From contig NZ_BDJL01000030.1 of assembly GCF_001950325.1 (NCBI RefSeq), forward strand, positions 51,133 through 115,132: 64,000 bases of DNA, given 5' to 3'. The notes under the pieces are model-generated. The model had not been told where the DNA came from, searched no databases, and saw only the letters and a list, made by a program, of their open reading frames with translations. Both the position numbers and the translations under genes were made by a program. Shown here piece by piece: positions 20,245 to 31,946 of the stretch; position 1 is the stretch's first letter; each line of letters starts with the position of its first letter. The DNA comes from Carboxydothermus islandicus (GTDB lineage Bacteria > Bacillota > Z-2901 > Carboxydothermales > Carboxydothermaceae).

Positions 20245-21603
20245 TTAATTTTTTAAACTTTGGATAGGAGCGGGAATTCGACCACCGCGCATTACAAACT
20301 TTTCGCTGCTAAACCGATTTACATCCATTATGACGGTACGGCCCAATAAACCTCCAAATTCCACATATTCACCCGCTTTTTTTCCGGGAACCGGAATAAT
20401 GCGTACCGCCGTGGTCTTTCCATTAATAACGCCGATACTTATCTCATCAGCAATAATACCAGCAATGGTCGAAACCGGTGTCTCACCGGGGATTGCTATC
20501 ATATCCAAGCCAACCGAACAAACCGCAGTCATCGCTTCTAATTTTTCTATACTAAGCGCACCCACCTCAACCGCTCGAACCATCCCCATATCCTCACTCA
20601 CGGGAATAAAAGCGCCGGATAACCCACCTACCATAGACGACGCCATAGCCCCGCCCTTCTTTACAGCATCGGTTAACATCATTAAAGCAGCCGTGGTACC
20701 AGGTGCACCGCAATATTCCAAGCCCATAGCTTCAATAATTTCCGCGACACTATCACCCATGGCTGGAGTTGGTGCAAGGGATAAGTCGACTATCCCAAAT
20801 TTTACCCCTAACATTTTTGCCGCTTCCTTACCGACTAACTCCCCCACCCTGGTTATTTTAAAGGCCGTTTTCTTAATCTCATTGGCCAATTCCTCCAGGT
20901 CCGCTCCAGGAAATTTTTCCACCACTCGTTTAACAACTCCAGGACCGCTTACCCCAACATTAACAACATAATCCGCTTCCCCCACACCGTGAAACGCTCC
21001 GGCCATAAAAGGATTATCCTCCGGTGCATTAGCAAAAACTACAATTTTGGCACATCCCAGTCCATCCTTTTCGCTGGTCCGTTCAGCCGTTTCCTTTATT
21101 ATGCGTGCCGAAAAATTGATTCCATCCATATTAATCCCCGCCCGGGTAGTAGCAACATTAATTGAAGCACATACCCGTTCCGTCTCCGCCAGTACCCGGG
21201 GAATTGTATTTAATACATTTATGTCCCCTTTCGTAAAGCCCTTATGTACTAACGCCGAAAACCCACCGATAAAATTTACCCCAATCTCCTGCGCAATTTC
21301 TTCTAAAGCATAACCGATTTTAATTGTTTCGGTTTCCGTAAATCCCCCGGCCAAGAGCGAAACCGGGGTAACCGCAACCCGGGCGTTGACAATCGGTATT
21401 CCATACTTTACCTCTAATTTCTTGGCAGTTTCCACCAGGTACTGCCCTTTTTCCCTGATTTTCTGCTTTATATTTTCACAGGTTTTCGCAATACTGCTAT
21501 CAACACAATCGAGAAGGCTTACTCCCAATGTAATCGTTCTGATATCCAGGTTTTCCTCCTGAATCATTTTAAGAGTTTCTAAAATTTCCCCAAACTTAAA
21601 CAT
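20245..21603 (-). CDS. PFL/DUF711 family protein
   Basis: This 452-aa protein belongs to the DUF711 (UPF0210, 'PFL family') group, conserved in Firmicutes and archaea but biochemically uncharacterised as far as I know. Family marks include [10 protein letters not shown] near the N-terminus and glycine-rich blocks such as [19 protein letters not shown] and [18 protein letters not shown]. It starts 10 nt after an ACT-domain gene in the same direction, an association seen repeatedly in Firmicutes; the pair may sense or handle an amino-acid-like ligand (inference). Confidence 0.88.
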   Translation of the reverse strand: MFKFGEILETLKMIQEENLDIRTITLGVSLLDCVDSSIAKTCENIKQKIREKGQYLVETAKKLEVKYGIPIVNARVAVTPVSLLAGGFTETETIKIGYALEEIAQEIGVNFIGGFSALVHKGFTKGDINVLNTIPRVLAETERVCASINVATTRAGINMDGINFSARIIKETAERTSEKDGLGCAKIVVFANAPEDNPFMAGAFHGVGEADYVVNVGVSGPGVVKRVVEKFPGADLEELANEIKKTAFKITRVGELVGKEAAKMLGVKFGIVDLSLAPTPAMGDSVAEIIEAMGLEYCGAPGTTAALMMLTDAVKKGGAMASSMVGGLSGAFIPVSEDMGMVRAVEVGALSIEKLEAMTAVCSVGLDMIAIPGETPVSTIAGIIADEISIGVINGKTTAVRIIPVPGKKAGEYVEFGGLLGRTVIMDVNRFSSEKFVMRGGRIPAPIQSLKN

Positions 21604-21613
21604 TTAATCCCTC

Positions 21614-21889
21614 CTATATTCGATGCATAGCTCGAAAGATATTTTCATGTTGAATCTCAATTTTTAAATTTAATTGTTCTCCCAAGTCACTCAAAGACTT
21701 TTTTAACGCTTCAAACTCAAGGTTACAATGAGTAATATCTACCATCATAATCATGGTAAAAAGTCCTCCGGTGATGGTTTGACTAATATCCAAAATATTG
21801 ACGTTAGCCTCGGCTAAAAGAGTAGCCACTTTAGCAATGATTCCTACCCGATCTTCGCCGATAACCGTAATTAAAGCTTTTTCCTGCAA
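21614..21889 (-). CDS. ACT-domain protein (UPF0237 family)
   Basis: The 91-aa protein is essentially one ACT domain: ALITVIGEDRVGIIAKVATL followed by NVNILDISQTI and an MIMMVDI strand. Members are thought to bind small ligands, often amino acids, and to regulate a partner. It uses a TTG start with an AAAGGGG site upstream and lies just before the DUF711 gene, so the two are probably co-transcribed and may work together. Confidence 0.85.
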   Translation of the reverse strand: MQEKALITVIGEDRVGIIAKVATLLAEANVNILDISQTITGGLFTMIMMVDITHCNLEFEALKKSLSDLGEQLNLKIEIQHENIFRAMHRI

Positions 21890-21937
21890 TCTAATTACCC
21901 CTTTCTCTTTTTACTTTACTTTTTATTTTTTAACTTT

Positions 21938-21963
21938 AAAAAAAAACGAGGTTCTACCCTCGT
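21938..21963 (-). terminator. Rho-independent terminator after secF
   Basis: On the minus strand ACGAGG pairs with CCTCGT around a 6-nt loop and is followed by eight or nine T. It begins 12 nt past the secF stop codon and separates the sec genes from the ACT/DUF711 pair. Confidence 0.85.
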
Positions 21964-21975
21964 ATTTTGATACCT

Positions 21976-22839
21976 TTAACTTTTTCGCTTCGAACTCAAA
22001 CGTTTTAAATCAAACCAGATAGGACTTGCATTAAATATCGATGAATAAGCACCGCTGGTTACCCCAATTAACATGGCAGTTACAAATATTTTGATACTTG
22101 ATCCTCCAAAAAGCAGCAGAGAAACTAAAACAAAGATAACCGTTAATACCGTATTTATCGAGCGCGCCATTGTTTGCCACAAGCTTTTGTTGATTAAATC
22201 CTCTAAGGCCTCTCCCTTTTCCCGTTTTTTTAGATTTTCCCGAATACGGTCAAAGATAACAATTGTATCGTTAATGGAATAACCGATAATCGTTAAAATC
22301 GCAGCTACAAAACTGCTGTCCACTTCCCATTGGAATATTGAGAAAAGTCCGATGGTAACAAATACGTCATGGAGTAAAGCTATAATGGCTGCAACTCCAA
22401 AGTAAAATTCAAAGCGAAAGGTAATGTAAAGTAACATTAACACCGAAGCAATTAGTAAAGCCAAAAAAGCTTTTTGCAGCAACTCGCGGCTAACAACACT
22501 TCCAATCCGGTCTTCACGTAAAACTTCGACTTGTCCTAACTCATTTTCCAGGGCCTTGACTACAGCATCTCGTTTTGCGGTATCTAACTCCTCAGTCCTG
22601 ATTAAGTAGTTTCCTTCACCCGTTAACTGAATCGAACTAACTTTAATTCCTTCCTGGGTTATAACATTTCGAATATCCTGCGAAACAACAGATTTTGTAA
22701 ATTTAACTTCTAAAATCGTACCGCCGGTAAAGTCAATACCCCAGTTAAGCCCTTGAATAAAAAGGGAAATAATTCCCGGAACAATAATCAATAGCGATAT
22801 AATATACCAGTATTTTCTATTTTTTATGATGTGAAACAT
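21976..22839 (-). CDS. secF: Protein translocase subunit SecF
   Basis: SecF works with SecD and YajC to drive late steps of Sec-dependent export using the proton or sodium gradient. The 287-aa protein has a first membrane helix near residues 12-30, the LNWGIDFTGGTILEV motif, a short extracytoplasmic domain and five further helices, including SINDTIVIFDRIREN. An AAGGGGGT site precedes the ATG. It follows secD by 12 nt. Confidence 0.95.
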   Translation of the reverse strand: MFHIIKNRKYWYIISLLIIVPGIISLFIQGLNWGIDFTGGTILEVKFTKSVVSQDIRNVITQEGIKVSSIQLTGEGNYLIRTEELDTAKRDAVVKALENELGQVEVLREDRIGSVVSRELLQKAFLALLIASVLMLLYITFRFEFYFGVAAIIALLHDVFVTIGLFSIFQWEVDSSFVAAILTIIGYSINDTIVIFDRIRENLKKREKGEALEDLINKSLWQTMARSINTVLTVIFVLVSLLLFGGSSIKIFVTAMLIGVTSGAYSSIFNASPIWFDLKRLSSKRKS

Positions 22840-22851
22840 TGCCTTACCCCC

Positions 22852-24078
22852 TTATGCCCCGTACAATTTAGGATTTTTGACGACTTTAGAGTCTGCCGCT
22901 AAGAACAACAGCCAGCGGGTAAAGGTTATTGCCGTAAACATACTGGCAATGATACCAATACTCAGGGTAACCGCAAATCCCCGAATTGGACCGGTACCCA
23001 AAAAGTAGAGGATTACGGCGGCAATAAGGGTGGTAGCGTTCGCGTCAAAAACCGTTAAAAAGGCCCGTTTAAATCCAGAATCAATAGCGGATCGTAAAGT
23101 TTTTCCCAACCTTAGTTCTTCTTTTAATCTTTCAAAGATTAAAATATTCGCATCCACCGCCATACCCATGGATAAAACAAAACCTGCAATTCCGGGTAAA
23201 GTTAAAGTAGCCTTAAGAGCAATCATCACTCCTAAAACAATCGTTGCATATAAAATTAGCGCAAAATCAGCGATAAATCCGGGAAAACGGTAATATAAAA
23301 TCATAAACACAAAGATGGCTATCACGCCTATAATACTCGCTTTTACCGAACGTCTTAAAGAGTCGGCCCCTAAAGTTGGACCTACAACCTTCTTTTCCAA
23401 TATTTCAAGTTTTAAAGGCAGGGCACCGGAACGAAGCAGTACAGCAATGCGATGGGCTTCCTCTAAATCTTTGTAACCGGTAATCCTGGCCTTACCGTCA
23501 GTTATCGGTTCCTGAATAACCGGATTTTGTAAAAGTTTGCCATCAAGATATATTCCTAAATTGCGGCCAACATTTTTAGTTGTAAAATCACCAAATTTTT
23601 TGGCACCTTCAGCATTAAAAGTTAGGTTTACTTCGGCTAATCCCGTACTGGGATCTTTGGCTTCAATGGCATCCTTTAAATCTTTACCCGAAACAATGAC
23701 TTCCCCTTCAGGCGATTTAAATTCTAACACCGCCGGTTTAATTAAAGTTCTGACCGCTTCCTCGGGATTTTTATAACCAGCAATTTCAACAATGATGCGA
23801 TCTTTACCCTGTTTTTGAATAATGGGTTCTGAGATACCCAGCTCATTTACCCGCGTTTCTATTATGGAAATGGTACTCTGCATAGTTTTATCGTTAACCG
23901 GACTGCCAGGAAGTTCCTTGGCCTGAAAAACTACGTGTACTCCACCCTGTAAATCAAGTCCCAAAACGGTATGTTTTACCAATGGTTGAACTGAACCAAA
24001 ACCTAAAAACATGTACCACCCAATGACAAGAATTAAGATTAAAACGCCACTAAATAAGGTAAATTTCCCTAACCTCAC
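22852..24078 (-). CDS. secD: Protein translocase subunit SecD
   Basis: SecD is the larger partner of SecF. Visible features are an N-terminal helix (about residues 8-28), VLGLDLQGGVHVVFQ, a periplasm-equivalent domain, and a C-terminal bundle with GMAVDANILIFERLKEE, the conserved family motif. It is about 408 aa, short like other Firmicute SecD proteins. The GTG at 24078 is well spaced from GAGGAGG; a TTG two codons upstream is closer to it and less likely. Confidence 0.95.
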   Translation of the reverse strand: MRLGKFTLFSGVLILILVIGWYMFLGFGSVQPLVKHTVLGLDLQGGVHVVFQAKELPGSPVNDKTMQSTISIIETRVNELGISEPIIQKQGKDRIIVEIAGYKNPEEAVRTLIKPAVLEFKSPEGEVIVSGKDLKDAIEAKDPSTGLAEVNLTFNAEGAKKFGDFTTKNVGRNLGIYLDGKLLQNPVIQEPITDGKARITGYKDLEEAHRIAVLLRSGALPLKLEILEKKVVGPTLGADSLRRSVKASIIGVIAIFVFMILYYRFPGFIADFALILYATIVLGVMIALKATLTLPGIAGFVLSMGMAVDANILIFERLKEELRLGKTLRSAIDSGFKRAFLTVFDANATTLIAAVILYFLGTGPIRGFAVTLSIGIIASMFTAITFTRWLLFLAADSKVVKNPKLYGA

Positions 24079-24147
24079 TCCCAAATTCCTCCTCTGCAGG
24101 CATTAACAAAGCTATTATACTTTTCCTTGCCGATAATTGTCAATTTC

Positions 24148-24807
24148 CTAAAGCAATTTTGTTCCATTTATCACTAATTCAAATCTACACTTTAAAAACT
24201 CAGCTGCCTTCCGGCATAACACCATTCGGCTTAAAAAAATCTCAAAATACTCCATTACCGGACAAATATCGGTATTTATTATTAATTCCAGGGTAATGGT
24301 CCTTTTTTGTTCGTTGACCCAGACAAATGAATGTTCCACAGCCGAATTTACCCTGTCGTGAATATCATAGGTAGCCGGGTCTTGATTTCTCACCCGGGAG
24401 CGGTGAACATCGGACTTATCCGCCAGTATTAAAGCCGCTGCCACATTATTAACCGGTTGACCATACTGTTCCTCATGGTTTCCAATGGCAGAAATAACAA
24501 TGGCAATTTCCTCGTAATCCATGCCGAGCCTTTCAAGAATTTGTGCTGCCAAAAGCGCTCCGGTTAAACCGTGTTCCTGGCGGTTAATAGCATTCCCGAT
24601 ATCATGAAGATATCCAGCAATTGCTGCCAGCTCTCCTTCCCGCTCCGGATGACCCAAACGGTCCAAAATGTTTTTGGCAATTGCCGCAACCAGCCCCAAA
24701 TGTCTAAACCCGTGTTCGGTATATCCGAGGGTCCCAAGGTGTTCATTACTTTTTTTTATGAACGCTTCCACCATCGGATCTTTTTTTACATCGGCCAAGG
24801 TCAGCAC
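24148..24807 (-). CDS. HD-domain phosphohydrolase
   Basis: The 219-aa protein carries an HD metal-binding domain: HGFRHLGLVAAIAKNIL, then GYLHDIGNAINRQEHG with the HD pair, and a downstream LADKSDVHRSR with an Asp and His. HD hydrolases usually act on nucleotides or other phosphoesters; this one's substrate is unknown. The start is a GTG after a GGTGG site. It lies between yajC and secD in the same direction, an arrangement I recall in related clostridia but cannot check here. Confidence 0.82.
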   Translation of the reverse strand: MLTLADVKKDPMVEAFIKKSNEHLGTLGYTEHGFRHLGLVAAIAKNILDRLGHPEREGELAAIAGYLHDIGNAINRQEHGLTGALLAAQILERLGMDYEEIAIVISAIGNHEEQYGQPVNNVAAALILADKSDVHRSRVRNQDPATYDIHDRVNSAVEHSFVWVNEQKRTITLELIINTDICPVMEYFEIFLSRMVLCRKAAEFLKCRFELVINGTKLL

Positions 24808-24828
24808 AGAGCCACCACCCAGTTTGAA

Positions 24829-25107
24829 TTATTCCTTGTACGGTCCGGTTATCGCGGATTTTAAAATTTCTACTTTTACATTGTCGGATAATCTAAGAAT
24901 CACCGTTTTTTCTTTAATTTTTATTACCTCTCCAATTAAGCCTCCCACCGTTAATACTCTGTCGTCCACTTTAAGGGCTTTTAAAAATTCTTGATGCTGC
25001 TTTTGTCTCTGGTTTTGCGGCCGAATCATGAAAAAATAGACAATGAGAAAAAAGACCACCAGGTAAATAATTGTTACTACTTGTGGTGTAAAAATCTTAC
25101 TGGACAT
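24829..25107 (-). CDS. yajC: Preprotein translocase subunit YajC
   Basis: This 92-aa single-span membrane protein associates with SecDF. It has a hydrophobic helix at residues ~10-28 ending in FFMIRPQNQRQKQHQEFL, the family signature, and a soluble part with DRVLTVGGLIGEV. It is 54 nt downstream of tgt, the same tgt-yajC-secD-secF order as in many bacteria, with an HD gene inserted here. Confidence 0.95.
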   Translation of the reverse strand: MSSKIFTPQVVTIIYLVVFFLIVYFFMIRPQNQRQKQHQEFLKALKVDDRVLTVGGLIGEVIKIKEKTVILRLSDNVKVEILKSAITGPYKE

Positions 25108-25161
25108 TTATCTTACCCCCTTCTTTTGTATAAAAAACGTCTAAAGTTATATTCGACTTTT

Positions 25162-27308
<2,147 letters not shown>

Positions 27309-27314
27309 TCACCT

Positions 27315-28772
27315 CTAATATATCTTAGTTATTTCAACACCAGTATAATAATACTTGATTATCGCCTTGTAGTCAAAGGGAGGGTGGTTTTGGGTTTGCT
27401 GCGCCATTGCCCAGGCTCCCCACTGGGACATGCCAAGACCGTGCCCCCAACCCTGACCTATAAAAGTAAATTTTTGTGGTATTTCTTCAACAATATTATA
27501 TCCAGCTCCACCGTTTTCCATTGAAACTTCACTGCTTCCAATAACGTTTACAGCCTGTTTATCCACTTCTATTATTTCACCTTCACCATTTATCACGTAT
27601 ACCGTTTGCTGTTCACCGGTATTTAGTGGAATAAACTTTGTTTGGTACTTCTTTTCTGAAATTTTAATTGTAAAGCGCGAGCTATTTAAACCGAGAGCTT
27701 TTCTAATGGTTCCATCATATTTTAATATTTTACTACCCTTTTCCCCTGTAACCGTTACTTCCATTGCCCGTCCGGTTGATGCAGTTTTTGTTATTTTTAC
27801 TTCTTTTACCTCTCCAACATCATAGCCCGATTTTTTTAACTGCTCCCGCAACTCAGAAGCCGTATATTCTTTTGTCCACCGGATAACATTATAACTGCTC
27901 GAACCTCTCGCTTGCAATAATTCCGCAGCTTCATCATCATAGATATCTTTCTTAGCTTTTAAGTACGGTAACTCCGTTGTACCGTAAATGGTATTATTGG
28001 ACTCGATATAACCACCGTTACTGGAGTGAAACAAAGCAGTAATAACCTTTCCATTATAAGTTATCACTTCTCCGGCAGTTTGGTCAACCAGAGCATTTAC
28101 CGAGGTAAATTCGGAGCTCAGTCCTCCGTAAACCTGACTTCTTTGATCCGGGTATAAATCAAATTCATTATCCGGGCTTAAATGGCTGTAAGCATAGGTT
28201 CTGGCAGCCAAGATTTGGGCTTTAATTGCATTAGCCGGCCAGGATGCAGAAACTTCATTGGGAACAACACCATAAAGGTATTTTTCTAAGGAAAGGCGAT
28301 TAACTAATCTTATACCAGTAGCTTTTGGTATTATTATTAAATCGCCGCGGTAACGTTCCAAGCGTTGAGGTAATGTACGTTCCGGTGTTAAGTTAAAATT
28401 TTCTGTAGTATCACTGTAAGCCTGAAAAATAACAGTATTTTTAGTAACAAAAAATGGTGTCGGGTCATTATCTTTATAAAGCTCAACCCAATATTCCGAA
28501 AGATTTGTTGCGATTTCAATGGTTTTTAGTTTAATCGTCAAAATAGTTTCGTCGGAATCTTTATAAATTAAATCTTTCACATTTTTTAAGGTATTTCCGT
28601 CATAAATTTGGTATTTACCGCTTAGCTTTACCTTTTGGCTCTCGGTCCTGGGTAGATCTTTCAGCAAAATTCGAACCTTTATTTGTTCTCCCGCCAGAGT
28701 TGGCATCATCCACTGGAGAAGAGCCGCTACGGTTAACAGCAGTATCATTAAATTTTTTAGTAGTTTTTGCAC
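27315..28772 (-). CDS. SpoIID/LytB-domain protein, exported
   Basis: The 485-aa protein starts with a signal peptide (hydrophobic LMILLLTVAALLQWMM, residues 8-23, then an Ala-Gly cleavage region) and contains a SpoIID/LytB domain: YLYGVVPNEVSASWP, ALKAQ-like AIKAQILAARTYA, LFHSSNGGYIE and the C-terminal GQGWGHGLGMSQWGAWAMA. SpoIID members are lytic transglycosylases for peptidoglycan, in sporulation engulfment or in the vegetative wall. The GTG start at 28772 has an excellent GGGGGAGGAGG site that lies inside the coding region of rsgI, giving a 158-nt overlap between the two genes. Confidence 0.88.
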   Translation of the reverse strand: MQKLLKNLMILLLTVAALLQWMMPTLAGEQIKVRILLKDLPRTESQKVKLSGKYQIYDGNTLKNVKDLIYKDSDETILTIKLKTIEIATNLSEYWVELYKDNDPTPFFVTKNTVIFQAYSDTTENFNLTPERTLPQRLERYRGDLIIIPKATGIRLVNRLSLEKYLYGVVPNEVSASWPANAIKAQILAARTYAYSHLSPDNEFDLYPDQRSQVYGGLSSEFTSVNALVDQTAGEVITYNGKVITALFHSSNGGYIESNNTIYGTTELPYLKAKKDIYDDEAAELLQARGSSSYNVIRWTKEYTASELREQLKKSGYDVGEVKEVKITKTASTGRAMEVTVTGEKGSKILKYDGTIRKALGLNSSRFTIKISEKKYQTKFIPLNTGEQQTVYVINGEGEIIEVDKQAVNVIGSSEVSMENGGAGYNIVEEIPQKFTFIGQGWGHGLGMSQWGAWAMAQQTQNHPPFDYKAIIKYYYTGVEITKIY

Positions 28773-29454
28773 TAATTTTGCCTCCTCCCCCGGTTAAAAC
28801 CTTTTCCTCTTTTTTCCCTGATTCCTTTTTAATTTTATCATCTTTTGGATTTTCCCGAAAGTTTTTCCTTTTTTCCTTTGTTTCCATCTTCTCTTTCTTA
28901 TTCACCTTTTCGACAGGTTTTTTACTTTTTTCAGAAGTTTTTGGTAGAAGTTGTGTTTGGGATTTGGGCTTTCGGTCTGGAAGATATTTTTGCAGTTTAT
29001 GAACGTTATACTTTTTTCCGGGTAATACTTCCAGCTTAATTTCTTCGCTCGTTCCTAATTCCGAACAAACTTTAGCAATTGCCTGCTCAACCTTTAATCC
29101 TTTTAATTCAGCGAGGTATTTTTCACCCTCGGGAGAAAGGGGTAAAACTTTAATCACCTTATCCCGGTAATTTATTCCTATTTTTACTCCCTTGGTTCCA
29201 CCCACGGTTAGATAGGCAACCACTTCCCTTTCCTTGGCATAGGTAAGGTATACCGGAGCAAAAAATAACAATAATGAAGCCGCCAGAGCAACAATTTTAA
29301 GGCTAAAACCCAATGGATTAACTGTCCTTTCGGGAAATTCAACTTCATCCCCAACGTTATAACTTCCAGCTAATTTCACTTGTAAAAATCGGCCATCGGA
29401 CAAGATTAGGTAAGAATTTTCATTTACTTTTTCTATAATTACGCCCCGGCCCAT
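28615..29454 (-). CDS. rsgI: RsgI-like membrane anti-sigma factor
   Basis: The 279-aa protein has an N-terminal RsgI-type anti-sigma domain (MGRGVIIEKVNENSYLILS, residues 1-45), one transmembrane helix (about 52-72, IVALAASLLLFFAPVYL), an extracytoplasmic domain with VVAYLTVGGTKGVKIGIN, and a lysine-rich low-complexity tail. It starts within the stop codon of sigI, the usual sigI-rsgI pairing, so it should bind and restrain SigI. The last ~52 codons overlap the start of the SpoIID-like gene in another frame. That tail lacks a recognisable ligand-binding domain. Confidence 0.85.
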   Translation of the reverse strand: MGRGVIIEKVNENSYLILSDGRFLQVKLAGSYNVGDEVEFPERTVNPLGFSLKIVALAASLLLFFAPVYLTYAKEREVVAYLTVGGTKGVKIGINYRDKVIKVLPLSPEGEKYLAELKGLKVEQAIAKVCSELGTSEEIKLEVLPGKKYNVHKLQKYLPDRKPKSQTQLLPKTSEKSKKPVEKVNKKEKMETKEKRKNFRENPKDDKIKKESGKKEEKVLTGGGGKISAKTTKKFNDTAVNRSGSSPVDDANSGGRTNKGSNFAERSTQDREPKGKAKR

Positions 29455-30095
29455 TATGAGTCACCTCCCCAGCCAAGGTATGCCTGTAAACCGGTAAATT
29501 TCCCCCAGTAAATCAAGATAATTGCTACCAAATATTTTCGATACTTTTCAATGGATTTTTGCTTAATCTTAAAACGCTCGGAGATGCTTTGCAGAGGTAG
29601 CTTTTTAGTACGGATAAACTGTCGAACAATTTCTTCGTCTTCCGCTATCTCTTTAGCAAGCATTACTAATTTCTGCCGGCTATCTTTATGCTTGGGCGAA
29701 ACTTTAACCAATTCAGCAAAAGTTATCTGAAATTGTTTTAAAAGTTTTTCATATTCTGCAATTTCCAGGCGTATATCCACTTCGTCAATTAAATTTCTTT
29801 GCGATAAAAAACTTTCATCCAGCGGCAAATTTTGCTGATAAAGCTTATTTTGCCGGTAAAAATCAATTAATCTACGCCTAATTATTTGAGCAGCAAATTT
29901 TTCAAATTCTACTCCTTTATCGGAATTATAACTTTGAATAGCCTCATTTAAAGCCAGGAGGCCAATACTGTATTCATCATCGGACTTGGTAATAAAACGG
30001 CCCGTCAATCGGGCCCCAATCCTGAAAATAAGATTTTCATGTTGGCGAATCCTTTGCTCTAATATTTCGTCATTAATTGTCTTGTTGAACTGCAT
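29454..30095 (-). CDS. sigI: RNA polymerase sigma factor SigI
   Basis: SigI is a sigma-70-related factor linked to heat shock and cell-wall or polysaccharide sensing in Firmicutes. The 213-aa protein has NDEILEQRIRQHENLI and a sigma-2-like region SIGLLALNEAIQSYNSDKG (about residues 44-62) followed by FEKFAAQIIRRRLIDFYR, and ends with a C-terminal SigI region carrying SERFKIKQKSIEKYRKYLVA. Its stop overlaps the rsgI start by one nucleotide. Autoregulation is likely by family habit but no promoter was identified. Confidence 0.9.
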   Translation of the reverse strand: MQFNKTINDEILEQRIRQHENLIFRIGARLTGRFITKSDDEYSIGLLALNEAIQSYNSDKGVEFEKFAAQIIRRRLIDFYRQNKLYQQNLPLDESFLSQRNLIDEVDIRLEIAEYEKLLKQFQITFAELVKVSPKHKDSRQKLVMLAKEIAEDEEIVRQFIRTKKLPLQSISERFKIKQKSIEKYRKYLVAIILIYWGKFTGLQAYLGWGGDS

Positions 30096-30145
30096 AATTA
30101 ACCCCCAATAAGGTATTCGTTAAGCAATAAATTTTTCATGGGGTT

Positions 30146-30361
30146 TTACCGTCGAAAAAGCAAGTTAAGTATTAAAGTTAACAAAAGACTTAATAATATG
30201 GAACTGGCCAGGGGAAAAAAGAAGGTAAAATTTCCCTTTCGGATTAAAATATCCCCGGGCAAACGCCCGAAGTGTAAAAATTTCTCTCCTATAAAAAAGA
30301 AAAAACCGGTGATAATTAAGATTACCCCGATTAACATTAGAAATTTTCCCATTTCTCCCAT
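30146..30361 (-). CDS. DUF2905 small membrane protein
   Basis: This 71-aa protein has two hydrophobic helices (about residues 6-24 and 48-68) separated by FGRLPGDILIRKGNFTFFFP, the recognisable DUF2905 core. Function is unknown. It lies 3 nt after queH in the same direction, and ruvB-queH-DUF2905 is a common Firmicute order, so this is a real gene despite its size. Confidence 0.85.
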   Translation of the reverse strand: MGEMGKFLMLIGVILIITGFFFFIGEKFLHFGRLPGDILIRKGNFTFFFPLASSILLSLLLTLILNLLFRR

Positions 30362-30364
30362 AGC

Positions 30365-30901
30365 TTACTTCCCTTCCTTATAGTATCTTTCTTTTTCACT
30401 AAAGATACAGCCGCAATACGGCTGCCGGTATAAATCAAGTTCTTTAGCTTTTTGATAAGCAGCCCGAAAGCCCACCCGAAAATCTTCGTAAATGAAGTTT
30501 ATGCCGTATTTTTCTGCTAAGTTAAAGCCTATCTCTTTAATTAAATCGTGTTTTTGATATGGACTAACCAAAAGAGTGGTAGAAACATTATTTATTCCTA
30601 AACTTTTAGCTTTTTGAAAGCTTTTCTCCAAGCGGGTTTCATAACAAAATCCGCAGCGTACACCCGGATATTCCAAAATACCTTTAAGAAACTCGGTGAG
30701 CGGATAATCGTTTTCATAAATAACTTCCAAGTTTATTAGAGAGGCGTACTGTTTTAAAGTTTCTCGTCGTCTTTTAAACTCCTGATAGGGGTGGATATTA
30801 GGATTATAAAAATACCCTGTTATGTTATAGCCCATTTCTTTTAACCTTTCAAGGGGATAAATACTGCAGGGTGCACAGCATATTTGCAGTAAAAGTTCCA
30901 T
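30365..30901 (-). CDS. queH: Epoxyqueuosine reductase QueH
   Basis: QueH (DUF208) reduces epoxyqueuosine to queuosine in tRNA and is unrelated to QueG. The protein starts MELLLQICCAPCSIYPLERL with the CC...C motif at residues 8-12, has YYNPNIHP-like GYFYNPNIHPYQEF, and a second cysteine pair in GVRCGFCYETRL; another Cys pair is in QPYCGCIF near the C-terminus. These are the [4Fe-4S] and metal ligands of the family. I chose the ATG at 30901 after AGGTG; the frame is open 12 codons further, overlapping ruvB. It completes a set with tgt and queA. Confidence 0.92.
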   Translation of the reverse strand: MELLLQICCAPCSIYPLERLKEMGYNITGYFYNPNIHPYQEFKRRRETLKQYASLINLEVIYENDYPLTEFLKGILEYPGVRCGFCYETRLEKSFQKAKSLGINNVSTTLLVSPYQKHDLIKEIGFNLAEKYGINFIYEDFRVGFRAAYQKAKELDLYRQPYCGCIFSEKERYYKEGK

Positions 30902-30911
30902 GTTTTCACCT

Positions 30912-31931
30912 CTACCATAGCGAAGGTTCTGCTTCATTTTTATTATAAGAAATACCTAAGTGATCATAAGCAAGCTTGGTAACTACACGCCCCCTTGGGG
31001 TTCTTTTTATAAACCCAATCTGGAGTAAAAATGGCTCATACACATCTTCTATGGTGTCAACCTCTTCCGAAATGGAAGCGGCAATTGCCTCAATTCCCAC
31101 TGGCCCCCCCTGATATTTTTCAATCATTGTTTTTAAAATTAAGCGATCGGTCGGATCTAAACCCAGCTCATCAATTTCCAATAAATCTAACGCTGCCTTA
31201 GCATTATCAAGATCTATTACCCCGCTGCCCCGAACTTCTGCATAATCCCTTACTCGTTTTAATAATCTATTAGCTATTCTCGGTGTACCCCGGGAACGTT
31301 TGGCAATTTCAAAACTACCTTCAGGGGTAATTTCGGTTTTTAATAATGCTGCCGACCGATTTATTATTAACATTAATTCTTCCACCGAATAAAACTCCAA
31401 GCGGTGAACCATACCAAAGCGGTCCCGCAGAGGTGAAGTTAAAAGCCCCGCCCGGGTAGTAGCCCCAATTAAGGTAAATTTAGGCAAACTCAGCCTCAAG
31501 CTTCTGGCCCCCGGGCCTTTACCAAGCATAATATCAAGAGCAAAATCTTCCATAGCAGAATATAAAACTTCTTCGACAATCCTGGGAAGTCTATGAATTT
31601 CATCGATAAACAACACATCTTTTTCCCCGAGATTAGTTAAAATCGCCGCTAAGTCTCCGGGGCGTTCAAGGGCCGGGCCGGAAGTTATTTTAATATTTAC
31701 TTCTAATTCATTAGCAATAATGGTAGCGAGAGTAGTTTTACCCAGACCGGGAGGTCCAAATAAAAGTACGTGGTCTAAGGCTTCATTTCGTTTTTTTGCT
31801 GCTTCAATAAAAATTGAAATTGTTTCTTTTACTTTATGCTGTCCAATATATTCACTTAATCTTCTCGGTCTTAAGCTAAACTCATTTTCATCTTCCGTTA
31901 ACTCATATCCCGAAACCAATCTTTCCTCCAT
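30912..31931 (-). CDS. ruvB: Holliday junction branch migration helicase RuvB
   Basis: RuvB is the AAA+ motor that drives Holliday junction branch migration with RuvA. The 339-aa protein has [12 protein letters not shown], Walker [12 protein letters not shown] (near residue 58), Walker [11 protein letters not shown], sensor 1 [19 protein letters not shown] and a C-terminal winged helix. An AGGTGA site precedes the ATG. It is third in the ruvC-ruvA-ruvB order. Confidence 0.97.
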   Translation of the reverse strand: MEERLVSGYELTEDENEFSLRPRRLSEYIGQHKVKETISIFIEAAKKRNEALDHVLLFGPPGLGKTTLATIIANELEVNIKITSGPALERPGDLAAILTNLGEKDVLFIDEIHRLPRIVEEVLYSAMEDFALDIMLGKGPGARSLRLSLPKFTLIGATTRAGLLTSPLRDRFGMVHRLEFYSVEELMLIINRSAALLKTEITPEGSFEIAKRSRGTPRIANRLLKRVRDYAEVRGSGVIDLDNAKAALDLLEIDELGLDPTDRLILKTMIEKYQGGPVGIEAIAASISEEVDTIEDVYEPFLLQIGFIKRTPRGRVVTKLAYDHLGISYNKNEAEPSLW

Positions 31932-31946
31932 ATTTTCACCTTATTT

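Noticed and set aside
20330..20971. 213-codon open frame antisense to the DUF711 gene
   Set aside because: Low-complexity Pro/Thr/Ser/Ala translation mirroring the glycine- and alanine-rich sense protein; no start signals.
30362..30364. preQ1 riboswitch controlling the queuosine genes
   Set aside because: tgt, queA and queH sit inside longer gene strings with 3-60 nt gaps, leaving no room for an aptamer, and none was seen.
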